From Aculops lycopersici (taxonomy: Eukaryota > Arthropoda > Arachnida > Trombidiformes > Eriophyidae): a DNA stretch of 64,000 nucleotides. Position numbers and translations under genes: made by a program. Positions within the stretch are counted from its first letter, which is position 1. Each line of letters opens with the position of its first letter. Below the pieces are notes generated by a model that ran no database searches, was not told the origin of the DNA, and saw nothing but the letters and a program-made list of their open reading frames with translations. Below are positions 50,681-61,341 of the stretch, piece by piece. The stretch lies in NCBI GenBank assembly GCA_015350385.1, contig WNKI01000002.1:6368700-6432699 (forward strand), read 5' to 3'.

Positions 50681-52036
50681 ATGATCACAAGTCGAGCCAA
50701 TATAAAAATCCTTTCCCTTCTAACATTATTGCTTATCTCAAAACTAGACAATGTTGTCTCTTTGAACAATGGACTCGCATTGACACCACCGATGGGATGG
50801 CTAGCTTGGGAGCGTTATGTTTGCGAAACTAACTGCATTGATTATCCCGATGAATGCATTAACTCCAATCTATTTCTTGAGATGGGCAAACGACTAGTTG
50901 CCGATGGCTATAGAAAGGTTGGTTACGAGTATGTCAACATCGATGATTGTTGGTCAACAAGGCATAGAGACGAGTCTAGCTCTCAGTTGATACCTGAACC
51001 ATCGAGATTCCCATCGATGAGCGAGTTGTCGATTGAACTTCACGCATTAGATCTCAAGATTGGAATCTATGGCGACTGCGGCACTGAAACTTGTCAAGGA
51101 TTTCCGGGTCAATTGAAGTATGAATCCAACTTAACCGGCAACTACTTCAAGGTTGACGCCAAGACCTTCGCCGAATGGTCCATAGATTCTTTCAAGTTCG
51201 ATGGTTGCTATCTAAACATTTCCCGAGCAGCAGCTTTATGTCCCCTGATGGGCGATGCTCTCAACAAAACTGGACGTCCAATGTTATTCTCATGCTCGTG
51301 GCCCGCTTACGAGAATGATGAGGACATTCCTACAGATTGGGATTTGGTGGTTGAAAAGTGCAACCTGTGGCGGGCATTCGGCGATATTGAGGACTCGTGG
51401 AAGAGTGTCCTGGAAACTATCGACTACTTTGTCAAGAAACAAGATCTCGTTGTCAAGTATCACGGGCCAGGCCATTGGTTTGACGCCGATCAGCTTGTAA
51501 TTGGTAACTTCGGTTTGAGTCTAGAACAGGAGCGAGCACAGATGGCTATTTGGTCGATTTGGGCATCGCCATTGTATATGAGCAACGACTTGCGTAATAT
51601 TAGTAAGCAATCTATGGAGATCTTGCAAAACAAGTACGTTATTGATGTTAACCAGGACAAATTTGGTGTTTTTGGTTTGATGGTTGCCGAGCGATCAAAA
51701 TATTTGCAAGTTTTCATGAAACCTGTTGAGCCAGTACAAAATGGATGTCCTTCATATGTAATCGTCTTCTTCGACAGAAGGACTTTAGGAAATGGACGCA
51801 ATGCTAGTTTTAAGCTGGCACCCCTTGTCAGTGCACTTCACGCTAAGCTCGATGCAGCCTCAAAGCAATGGTTGAGATGGTCTCAATGTAAGTCTCGCAA
51901 CGCTACTATGGATGCTTTCGATCTATTTGATGACTATAAAAAGATAGGCAAACAGTTAGATCTCCAGAATGATATCTTAAGATTGCGCGTAGATCCTAGC
52001 GGCGTTCGAATGGTCAAGCTTGTGGAATCCAAGTGA
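50681..52036 (+). CDS. NAGA: Alpha-N-acetylgalactosaminidase (GH27)
   Basis: A 451-residue secreted or lysosomal glycoside hydrolase of family 27 that removes terminal alpha-linked GalNAc from glycoconjugates. The signal peptide is about residues 1-26. The GLALTPPMGWLAWERYVC start, NIDDCWS, and the nucleophile Asp174 in SFKFDGCY are visible. The acid/base is probably Asp235 in GDIEDSW. The specificity loop reads SCSWPAYE (204-211): Ser and Ala as in NAGA, not the Glu and Leu of alpha-galactosidase A. That favours N-acetylgalactosaminidase. Several N-glycosylation sites (NLT, NIS, NKT) suit a secreted enzyme. The gene is intronless. Confidence 0.94.
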   Translation: MITSRANIKILSLLTLLLISKLDNVVSLNNGLALTPPMGWLAWERYVCETNCIDYPDECINSNLFLEMGKRLVADGYRKVGYEYVNIDDCWSTRHRDESSSQLIPEPSRFPSMSELSIELHALDLKIGIYGDCGTETCQGFPGQLKYESNLTGNYFKVDAKTFAEWSIDSFKFDGCYLNISRAAALCPLMGDALNKTGRPMLFSCSWPAYENDEDIPTDWDLVVEKCNLWRAFGDIEDSWKSVLETIDYFVKKQDLVVKYHGPGHWFDADQLVIGNFGLSLEQERAQMAIWSIWASPLYMSNDLRNISKQSMEILQNKYVIDVNQDKFGVFGLMVAERSKYLQVFMKPVEPVQNGCPSYVIVFFDRRTLGNGRNASFKLAPLVSALHAKLDAASKQWLRWSQCKSRNATMDAFDLFDDYKKIGKQLDLQNDILRLRVDPSGVRMVKLVESK

Positions 52037-52492
52037 ATGCAGTGTATGACGTGGAATCCATATCCTGTGTAACTGCTCAATTAACTTATGAATATATGAT
52101 TGTATACAATGATATGTAGATGAATCTGTTGATGATTCATGATGGATTTTTATTAAACTTCCACACCTTCAAACAGGTACCTGGGTTCCAACGATAAATC
52201 GGTGAGTTGTGGAAAAGTTGGCTCGTATCGCGGTCTCTCTCACTGTTTCCCCCCTTGAAGAATACTTTGGAAGTGAATGAACGATTGTGCCTTAGGTGGG
52301 GGAAAAAATAAGCACTCCCAACATGTGTGCTTATTTTGTTGACCCTTGTGAACACGCATTTGTTAAAGAATTCGAGTAACATCAAATAAGTTATGGCCCC
52401 TCCAGACTAACTTATATTTATTAATGAACCACTCCAATCTTTTGAATGTATGCTAATTTTGACCTAACTGTGAATACAATCGAACAAGTAAG
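52037..52492. other. NAGA-INTS13 spacer
   Basis: About 455 bp, AT-rich near 52080-52160 and probably the NAGA 3' end. No gene is seen; the minus-strand frame at 52137-52385 has no features. Confidence 0.45.
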
Positions 52493-54829
52493 ATGAGCAG
52501 AATCAAGACTACTTCAACAGAAAGCCGGCCGACGCATCTGGAGAGCTGGTCATCGATAAGCAAGAAGACAGTGTTTGTTCTCGACAAATCGAATTACTTC
52601 ACCCAAGTATCTAGTGGTCATTCTATCATTGGTGATCCTCAAAAAGAAGCTTCGAAGAGGCAAACATCTACTGCCAATGAAACACCGATTGAACCTTTCG
52701 ATCGGTCATTGTGGACCTGCACTGTCGAGGCTGTCGTTGGATACTCGAGGATTGTTTGGGATTTGTTCTCGCCAGACCAACGTTGCATATCAATCATAGC
52801 CATAAACCCTCAAGGATCTCGAGCACCATCTTCATCTGCAGCATCAGGTTTGAGTCATCAGCAGGAGTTTGTGGAAAAGCTATGTAGTTGGCGAGACGAA
52901 GATCAAAACCTCGACCACCTGATGAACTCTCTGGGCAAACAGAGTTATCCTCACCAATCAAATGGAAAATTGAAGAAACTTGAAGACATTTCATCACTGC
53001 CCAACTGCAACTCAGAATCATTACCCCTTATCAATACCCTCGACCAGGCTCTCGCCGAATTGAGTCATTCGACCCACAGTCAGGTGGAATCTCAGCACCA
53101 GAGACAATCCTCACCAACGAGATCTTCATCCCCAAGCTTACATTCCCAATTAATACAGCAACAAACCTCAGAGAATGATAACAATGGGCGAGTTGTGCTG
53201 ATTTCCTCGTTTCAAAATCAAAATAGCATTGACGAAATATCGAAAAAATTTGAGTTCCTCCTCAAGAATAAGAACGAATTTATTAAATCTCAATTTGGGC
53301 GCAACAATATCAACTTCAAAACCATCAACTACTGTGATCTCGTTATTGTAAACACATTTCCCATCCACGACACTGGATTATGTTCCAAGATTCACAACTC
53401 CGACTCATTTCGTCCAAATTTACATGTTTCAATCTATTCAGTTAGCTCAGGTAGGAATATTGCTGGGTTACTAAACAATCTTTGCCTCCAACACCACAAC
53501 TTGAGATCTACAACCATAACAGGAATTCCTATGAAAGAGGAACAGAATGCCAGTTCATCGTCACAGTACGACGTTGAGGTTGTTCATTGCTCCTCTATTC
53601 ATGACGAGATTATTAAGAAGGCCACACCACCTCTCGTTGAAGATGTTGTCGAGGTTATAGATAGAAATGGATTCCCCTGTGAGTCGTTCAAATTGAGCTG
53701 GTGTACTCCGAAATACTTCTCCTTGCAGTTAGATCATTGTGTTGCGACCTCAAGGATAACTGCGGTTGATGTGAACTCAAGACCATCGTCTTGTTTGACA
53801 AACTTTCTACTCAATGGAAGAGCAGTTATGTTAGAGATATTCAAGTCTAAAAACAATCGGACAGCAACCCATGTGTTGGCAAGCCACAACGGCGAGCTCT
53901 ACATCCACAGCCTTGCTACAAGTCAGTCGAAACAAGCTCTTTCTGATGCTCCCTCGATCACGGATCAGCTAGGTGGCAAAGTTGGTGATTATCGAGCAAA
54001 TGACTTTGCCGCTTTTATGAAACAACACACTTTAACGAAGGCTCACCTACAGGAAGAGCCCTTAACTAGAACGAGCAATATCCTAAGACGTCAAACTCTC
54101 TATTGGCCAATCTCATTGGGTCATACCATATTATTGAACATTCCCAACATCCTTGGCAAACTAACTCAAATCATCCCTAAGGAGTCGCTTACCCTAGGTG
54201 AAATCGACGAGTGCCGACGAGCCATAGATAATCTCGTCAAAGCTGAACGCGAGGGCCAAGGACTACCCTCGGTCTCAATAGTTGAGCTAATGAAGAATCC
54301 AAGCAGTGGCAACGCAGGTAGTAATCAATCTAAGAGTGGCAATCAAAAGTTGGAGCAATTGTATAGGTTATTATGGAACGAATTGGAACACTTTTTGCGC
54401 ATACACTCGTCGACGCTCGAACATGAGGCTGTAGTTGAATATTTACTAGAGAAACATGGCGACAAGAAATCAGCTACCCAAACTAGTGGGGGCAAGTCGG
54501 TCACAGCACGCGGAGCCAAGAGAGCAGCTGGCCGTAGAGACTCGTCTAGCTCGTCGAGTCCAACACCTAAGAGATTATCTGTGGCCAAGACCGAAAAACT
54601 GCTGCCGGAGGTTGGCGCCGAACTGGATCCAAATTATCAAAGGAATTCAATGTTCTTCAAAACTGGTTTCAGTTTATTCAATACATGGACACAATTGTAT
54701 CACCTTTACCACAAGAGCAAGAGTAAATTGACCTTTGTTGGTCGGAATCCCCCACTAGAGGAGCTGCAACAGCAGCCACCGCCTCAAGCACAAGCTCAAG
54801 CTCAACCGGAAGCTAGTGGCCAAATGTGA
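52493..54829 (+). CDS. INTS13: Integrator complex subunit 13 (Asunder)
   Basis: A 778-residue intronless ORF (human INTS13 about 706). INTS13 belongs to the Integrator 10-13-14 module and contains a vWA-like N-terminal domain; in flies Asunder also regulates dynein localisation in spermatogenesis. The family opening KTVFVLDKSNYFTQVSSGHSI, the middle domain and the conserved C-terminal segment (GFSLFNTWTQLYHLYHKSKS) are present. A basic NLS-like stretch (RGAKRAAGRR) lies near residue 675, then a Pro/Gln/Ala tail. The extra length comes from Ser/Gln-rich linkers near 110-225. ATTAAA at 54884 may serve its 3' end. Confidence 0.9.
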   Translation: MSRIKTTSTESRPTHLESWSSISKKTVFVLDKSNYFTQVSSGHSIIGDPQKEASKRQTSTANETPIEPFDRSLWTCTVEAVVGYSRIVWDLFSPDQRCISIIAINPQGSRAPSSSAASGLSHQQEFVEKLCSWRDEDQNLDHLMNSLGKQSYPHQSNGKLKKLEDISSLPNCNSESLPLINTLDQALAELSHSTHSQVESQHQRQSSPTRSSSPSLHSQLIQQQTSENDNNGRVVLISSFQNQNSIDEISKKFEFLLKNKNEFIKSQFGRNNINFKTINYCDLVIVNTFPIHDTGLCSKIHNSDSFRPNLHVSIYSVSSGRNIAGLLNNLCLQHHNLRSTTITGIPMKEEQNASSSSQYDVEVVHCSSIHDEIIKKATPPLVEDVVEVIDRNGFPCESFKLSWCTPKYFSLQLDHCVATSRITAVDVNSRPSSCLTNFLLNGRAVMLEIFKSKNNRTATHVLASHNGELYIHSLATSQSKQALSDAPSITDQLGGKVGDYRANDFAAFMKQHTLTKAHLQEEPLTRTSNILRRQTLYWPISLGHTILLNIPNILGKLTQIIPKESLTLGEIDECRRAIDNLVKAEREGQGLPSVSIVELMKNPSSGNAGSNQSKSGNQKLEQLYRLLWNELEHFLRIHSSTLEHEAVVEYLLEKHGDKKSATQTSGGKSVTARGAKRAAGRRDSSSSSSPTPKRLSVAKTEKLLPEVGAELDPNYQRNSMFFKTGFSLFNTWTQLYHLYHKSKSKLTFVGRNPPLEELQQQPPPQAQAQAQPEASGQM

Positions 54830-54842
54830 TGTTCTGTTGGAA

Positions 54843-54861
54843 ATGTACAAATATTTTGTAC
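54843..54861. other. Palindromic UGUA-type element between convergent genes
   Basis: TGTACAAATATTTTGTACA is a near-perfect palindrome 14 bp past the INTS13 stop and 16 bp past the FAR stop. Both transcripts would carry UGUA motifs, the sequence bound by cleavage factor I. Dual use is inference. Confidence 0.4.
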
Positions 54862-54876
54862 AGCTAGGCTTTCGAT

Positions 54877-57697
54877 TTAACCCATTAAAGAGAATATCAG
54901 GTCGTTGCAGTAATTTGCACTCGTGGTCATGATCCTGAGTGTTCTGGGAAGGCACAAGTAGCCGATCAATGTGATCAGCATGCATCGCAATACAATCTCA
55001 ATATAGTAGGCCCTGTGGTTTTGGTTTTTGTCAGGACAGTAGATCGTTGAACAGTTGGTATCGTTTTAAATTTTCCCGTATGTCGAAATTCGGTGCGTCA
55101 TCAATCCAGTTGATAGAGGTGAGGTTGTCGGCAAGAGGTGAGCGGAGAACAAGAACTTAGGTTAGTAGATGGAGATCTAGTTGGTGCAATTTCGCAACTA
55201 TTTTTCTGCGTATCCGAGAAAGAAACAGCCGTTCAAAATATCAGGTGAGAGCGTCATAAATTTGTCCATAATTTGTCTTGTGCAGTCAATCCCAAAATTT
55301 TGCAGAATCTAAACATAGTGCCCGGTCCAATCTATGCTGCAAAAGTAGAAAGTTGTCGCAAAGCTAGTGTTTTTCTCGCCTTCATAGTAGAGGCTCTACT
55401 GCATCGCAACCATATCACTCATTGTTGCTTAGCTTCAGCTTAAATCTAAATTATGTAAAATTTTCGGGATTGGCTGTGGACGTATGATGATGATCGTAGG
55501 CGTTTCACTGGTCTCTGTTCCTCTGCGGCCAGGTAGACAGAAGTCATTAAACCCTTACCTCTTGAAGCTTTGTCGCGCTGTCGCGAGCGTGTCGTCCGTT
55601 TCCTTGAGCACATACCGTCTAGAGGATTGTCGGTTGTGTTGAATGCATGAGGGAACCAATTTGACGTAGCGGCGGCAGCAGCAGGTGAGCACAAGTGCAA
55701 GTGGTTGCGATTGTGTAGAGGTACAAGCGTGAGAGTTTGTGCGAGATTCGCGTACAAAAGATTTAGTCATCGTGGCATTCCAAAGGGATTCATAAGTAGT
55801 ATGCGTATGAAAGGTTAGTCTTTTGATCTGTTCACGATTGACATCGAGAAATGAAGAATAAGAAAACCAGTGTTACTCACCTGGCGCCCAAAACATAGCT
55901 TTCCCAAAACTTCACCCAATCGAGGCGATCAATGTCCATATACAATTCTCGTCTATCCTTCTCATTGGTTAGAATTGATCTCAACTTCTTCCAATTGCTC
56001 GAATCAAAATTGTAATTTGTTGTGCAAAAGTGAGTTAGGGCCCCAGTGGCGCCGTGCAGTTTGCTATACAACGAGAGCAGTTGCCAATTGGACTCCTTGC
56101 CCCCAAGTAGATTCTTTCTACCCGATGCAATGCAAATCAGGTCAATCAGTAGGGCGGGCAAATAGTGGACAAAGAGTCGAGTTATAAAATCGTGGTACTT
56201 GTTACTCTTGAAGGAGCCAAAAGGGTAGCGGATCACCATGCAGCTGGGGTACTTCCTAATGACGGGAAATAATAAGTCCTCCATTCCACCCCAAGTAACG
56301 GGTTGGATGTGGCCTGAGTTGCAGTGGAATATTGGAATTGTTTGTTGTGTTTGTAGCTTTCTGCTCCCGGCTTTCATCGAGTTGTGATAGTTGTTACGGT
56401 CGACAAGTCCGCCTCCACTTCCGGCTCCGTCGGCCACCTTCGCGAGACTGTTGGAATTTGGAATCTTTGTTTGATGTTCGCCATTTTGCCTCACCATCTC
56501 GTGTCCTTGATGGGGAGACTCACAGATGGGGTCCAATGATGATTTCTGTTGCTTCCCATTGATGATGGTTGTTATTGGTAGAGAATCTGCTAAGTGGTTG
56601 TTGTTATCCGTTGCGCTTGTTGCTATGAGTCCATTTGTCGATGATCCGATGACTTTCTTTTGCCTCTCATCGATTGAACTCTTCAACGATCCTTTAGTCT
56701 TGGCTGCATAGTAAACCGAGGCAATCATCGTGTTTACCACAATGTCCACAGGTATAATGTCTGCCTTACAATCGCGTTTTGCGTGCATCGACCTGATGAG
56801 TCCCTTGCCAATGGCTAGAATTAACCCAGTGGGCCCATTCAAATTGTCTATCCACCCTGCAACTGGCTCCTTCCATGAGGCGACCACTATTGAGGGCCTC
56901 ACAATGGCCACAGGTAAATCGGAAGCCTCGAGGGCAATCAAATGCTCGGCCAGTGCTTTGGTGTAAGTGTAAGTATTTGGTCTTTGATCGACGAGTTTCA
57001 TTTTTAGTGTTTGCATTAGATTCTCGTCCATCAACTCTGATAATCTAATCATTTGCGCAGGATTCTCGCGCATGGGATACATTTTCTCCTCTATATTTTC
57101 ATTTTGTTTCATATCGCTATTAACATATGCGGTACTCACATGACACAAGCCCAGTAAATTTGGTAACCTGCGACACAATTCAATGACTGTTTTGGTGGCA
57201 ACTAGATTCAATTGAATCGAAACCTTCAAGGGTTCATCAAATTTAATTGTTGCAGCCGAGTGGAAAACCACAGCCAAAGTTGGATCATTTAACAACATTT
57301 GCATGTTACTCTCGCTGATGCCCAAGTTAGGCTCTGCAATGTCACCTGAGACAACGATTATCTTGCTCAATAATTGCTCGCAATTTTTCATTGATTTGAT
57401 TCTATCAAAGATGGGTGCTTGTAAAAGTTGCTTGTGCAATCTATCATATGGTTTCATGTTCCTCTTAACTCTCATTAATATGTAAATCTTCTCTATCCCT
57501 TGATAAGTGCGCAATAATTTCTCCAGCAACACGCGTCCAATGAAACCTGAGGCGCCTGTAATAAAAATGGACTTGCCATCAAACATTTGGCTAACGGATG
57601 TGAGTGTTGCATTGTTGTGGCTGTTGGTGGTGGTATTTGTAGTGCTATCGATAGCAGGAGTAGCCACAGGTGGCTGTTGTTCGTTTGAAATCATCAT
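54877..57697 (-). CDS. Fatty acyl-CoA reductase, three exons
   Basis: Reduces long-chain acyl-CoA to fatty alcohol with NADPH for cuticular waxes or ether lipids. Exon 1 is 57697-55881, starting at ATG and ending GGCGCCAG|GTGAGT. Exon 2 (60 nt) is 55618-55559, after CCTCTAG and ending AAGAG|GTAAGG. Exon 3 is 55012-54877, after AACCACAG and ending in TAA. Introns are 262 and 546 bp. The join gives 670 residues: the Rossmann motif TGASGFIG at 47-54, active-site YTYTK, the FAR_C domain, then the family C-terminus RYVLKETDDTLATARQSFKR running into AYYIEIVLRCMLITLIGYLC, a membrane segment. An unusual polar insertion of about 116 residues lies between the two domains (about 320-436). Exons 2 and 3 are assigned by frame, splice sites and family match, not by transcript data. 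Confidence 0.9.
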
Positions 57698-57827
57698 CTT
57701 GTTACTTCAATTTTATAAACTTTGTATCATGAGTATAATTCAGCTCAATATTTTGTCTAGTTATAAAACTTATTGCTGACTCTTCCTCTTATCACTCAAT
57801 TGATTTGATAAATCACCTACCGTTTAC

Positions 57828-57835
57828 TTATATAC
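57828..57835 (-). promoter_or_regulatory. TATA box of fatty acyl-CoA reductase
   Basis: Minus strand reads GTATATAAGTA, about 130 bp upstream of the FAR start codon; spacing suits a short 5' UTR. Confidence 0.45.
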
Positions 57836-60800
57836 TAGCTCTCTAACTGTCTAACTGTCTAACTGTCTGTCTGACTGACTGGCTTGTGGTTTGATTGAGT
57901 TAAATCTATCTGTTGAATCACAAACATTCAGAATCTTTGCTCTCCTCTCTTTTATTGAGTCTTAGTGGAGGATGACGCCACAAATATTAAGTTTCTAGTT
58001 GGGAATCCAAGTTTTACTAGCCTGCAGATAGAGCCTTTCAATCGATAGGTTGCTTGCGGTTACTTTGTGAGCGTTGCAAAAGTCAGCCAAGATGACAAAG
58101 TATGTAATCATTAGCTGCCGCTAATACTGTGGCCCCGTCTCTCGGCTCAAAGTTTGCATCTAGCTCTCAATTTCGCTTAGTTGCTGATTCTTGGTTGTGC
58201 ATTTGTATCAAACGTCGCTATGGTCACCGCTGTTGTTGCTGCTGTTGCTTGCATATTAGTGGAAAGGTGAAGTGGTGCGCGCGAAAATTCTGAACAGTCT
58301 CCATCGCTTCGGGGGTATGATTTTTCTTTCTTTCTTCCCTCACTAGAGTCACTTCCCCTCCCTAACCACCAGCGAGCTGATTGAGTTCTACAAGCAGAAC
58401 TCGATGCAAAAGAGACAGAAAATTTCGAGCTGTTACTCTAATGGAGACACAGAGGAGAAAAGCAACCACTTGTTGCGCGGGGAAAAATACATTGACACAC
58501 GAGCGCAGCGCTCAGTAGAAAATCAACCAGAAACACTCACGCTGCGCGCGAGTGTGTACTGGGGTTTTACGCATAGCTAGCCCCTAGCTTGCCGCCGACT
58601 CACTCGAGCAAGCTACTTAAATATCCCGAGTGACTATGGAATTTTGAGCACATAAAACACACACAAGCACAGACAATTCCGTAGTTTGGTCTCCCTGTTT
58701 CTGGTGACTATGCTACTGCTTTTCCAACAGGCGGTGGAAAGGCAAGGCGACTTCTTGTGGAAATCGAATTAACATTTGAGTGATAACAGAAATAGCACCA
58801 ACGCCAGTGGACGCATCGACGGACTTGACAATTGCTCGCCAACTGCTCATAGTTTTGACGCATAGCTTGGCGAACAACTGAGCAAGCGAATGGGCAACGG
58901 ATCATTTGATCGTGTCAGCGGCAACGCCATTGAATCGCCTTGAGTGTCTTCGAGAGTTAGTATCTATCTTTCTCATGCTGTCGGACGACTTCTGGTTCTG
59001 GTAGAAGGGCTAATGGCGAACTCGGAAAATCGGTGCACGAGTTGGTTTAATCAAACAAATCAACGCAAACCACTTGTTGTGAGCCAACTAGCCATTGAGT
59101 GGTCTAGAAGCTTTGCGTAGAACGAGAGTGAGAGTGAGATTGTTGGAATAGAGAGACACTGATCATGATCTGATAGTGATGCTGCCGCTTGGCATTACAA
59201 CTTATTGTATTCTCACTCTCGCAAATTGACCTATCACAAATCGATTCGACTCTCAACGATCAATGGAAATTGCAATTGAATGATGCAAATGAGATTAGCG
59301 AAAAGTTGGTGCATTAAGAAAATGGATGCAACCTTTACATTTTTTCTTGCTCCAACAGCTAAAGACCGATCAACAGACAAAAGTTCATTGCAACTTGGTA
59401 TTAGCTTCTCACCTGGACCAACAGCAACAGGTTGGTGTTGCTTCCGTCTACGTGAGCGACGCGCGGATACTATCACTGCGGCTGCAATAGACATGAAGTC
59501 GGCGAAATGTGATATTATACAACAATTATATGTTTTCTCGCTCCCGTCGCTACAGCTACCATTTTAATTCAGGTCGCTAATGAGCCACCCGAACTTGAAA
59601 ATGCCAACATGTGTCAGTTTTCTTCTCGTTAAAACTCAAGAGGGTCTCTCTTGAAAATTATGTAATTTTTAATAATATTTATTGCCGACAATTTCACAGC
59701 TGACTCTTTTCCTCCTCCTCTATCCCTTTGATCCTAAGAGAAAGAGAATATACAATTGCTGTTCAAAAGTCGCGAAATAACTACCATCCACTTCTACTGC
59801 ACCAAGTTTGGACTTGTTACAGGTATACCCACAATGTTCCCTCCTTCTCCAAGTTTATGACGCCAATCTCTGGTATCGTCGTCGTCATCGTCAGCGTCAT
59901 CGTCAGCGTCAGCGTCATAGTCATCGTAGTAGTAGTAGTTATCGTCATGAGAGTTGGACTTGACATCACAGCGAAGATGACGCCAAATACAAAGACTCGA
60001 ACGAGACGCTCGATTGGCCGTAACAATTGCAGTTGTCGATGTCACAATCGCACGCCTCGCTGCCTGCTGCTCAATTAGTCGGGTAGCAAGTTAATTGAGC
60101 TTAGAAACTAAACTCTAGATCCTGGTGCAGAGGAGATGCTCATTTAGATATATGACTGCGAACCAGCGAGCTAAATGTTTCACCAACAAATCGGCGGGTC
60201 GGCTTAAAAACCAGCTCGCGTGGCGATTGTCCACCAAGCGGATCGAGTTCCTGCAAATATTTACCGTCGCAAAGGCTCCGTGTGGAACCACATCATCGCC
60301 ACTTGAGTGAGTCGGACCTACTAATTACGCCGACACCAAGCCCAGATCCACTCGCTGTACCACTTCGGCTGTCTGGCTCGCAGGCCGACAAAGGGCCAGT
60401 AAACGACGTGACGAGGAGGAGGAGAACCACTATAATCCTGAAAGTTAAATAACAAGTGGTTCTCTCGCAATGCGACAACAAGTGACTGTTGGCAGGAACT
60501 AGATTTTGTCTCTCTCTTTCTCTCTCTCTCTCCCCCCGTCCCGCTAACTTACTTATCGTACTTTTGAGCTCGTACCCGAGTTGATGTGTATGATTGACAA
60601 AATCACATTTGTTACCTGAATGTCGTCGAAGTAAATTTGGAAAGTCTAGTTTTATTCCCCAGAAAACTGACGACTACAGAACAAGAGCATAAGTAGCAAT
60701 TCGTGAGTAGGAAATGGCTACGACGAGTTCCAAAATTTGCTCTATGTTTTATCTAAACTGCTTAGCAAAAAAGCTGTCCGAGTGTTTTTTCTCGCGCAGA

Positions 60801-61141
60801 CATCTACTGTCCGCAGGCTGCTGCTGCAGCAGCAGCATTGATCTCTCGGAACAGAGCGCCCCAATTCAAGGTTGCGCCGGCAACCACCTGTCCAGAGACA
60901 CAGGTAGCTACGAGCATTCTATTGGTTCTTTTCAACCGGCGAGCAACGAAAAGAATAAACTAGATCAGATAAACCAACAACACCGTATACTGCTTGTCAA
61001 CCTGCTTACTCGCCTGCTAGTTTTACTTGCAATAACACTGACAGGAAGTGCAGGTAAAATTTGCCACTGCTGATTTGCCAAACGCAAGTAAGCTACTAGA
61101 GAAGGAGTGAGCGCTCAACAGGTGGACAAGTTTGAAGTAGT
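57836..61141. other. Intergenic region between FAR and vitellogenin
   Basis: About 3.3 kb. It contains CTAACTG/CTGTCT microsatellite (57838-57885), CGTCAT-type runs (59877-59945), a (CT)n tract near 60508-60532 and one exon-like + strand frame at 60714. The minus-strand frame at 59234-59494 has a donor-like CCAG|GTGAGA but no other support. Confidence 0.5.
60714..61053 (+). CDS. Candidate first exon of an unknown gene
   Basis: ATG 60714 opens a 340-nt frame that ends in a hydrophobic run (ILLVNLLTRLLVLLAITLTG) directly before a good donor GTGCAG|GTAAAA, phase 1. That is how a signal peptide or anchor exon often looks. The remainder is Cys/Ser-rich and polar. No second exon was found on the + strand; a donor at 61261 (GCCAG|GTAAGC) may mark a further small exon. 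The vitellogenin gene overlaps to the right on the other strand. It may equally be a chance frame. Confidence 0.25.
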
Positions 61142-61156
61142 AGTAATGTTTCACAT

Positions 61157-61162
61157 TTTATT
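61157..61162 (-). terminator. Polyadenylation signal AATAAA of vitellogenin
   Basis: TTTATT on the + strand, 180 bp after the stop on the minus strand, so the transcript probably ends near 61140. Confidence 0.7.
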
Positions 61163-61341
61163 TAGATTCGTTTAGTGGCGATTGTTAGTCACACGCTTGG
61201 TGCTATTGCCGCCGCCGCTGCTGTTTCTACTTGTATGCAATAGCCAGCCAGCATCCACGCCAGGTAAGCAACCAACAGGTGGTCGCTTTCATTTGGGTGG
61301 TGAAAAAGTTTAACAATTCCAACTGGTCAATAATAATTAAT

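Noticed and set aside
59234..59494. Minus-strand frame with donor CCAG|GTGAGA that could be a 5' exon of FAR
   Set aside because: FAR has its own ATG with TATA box nearby, and no acceptor upstream of 57697 was convincing.
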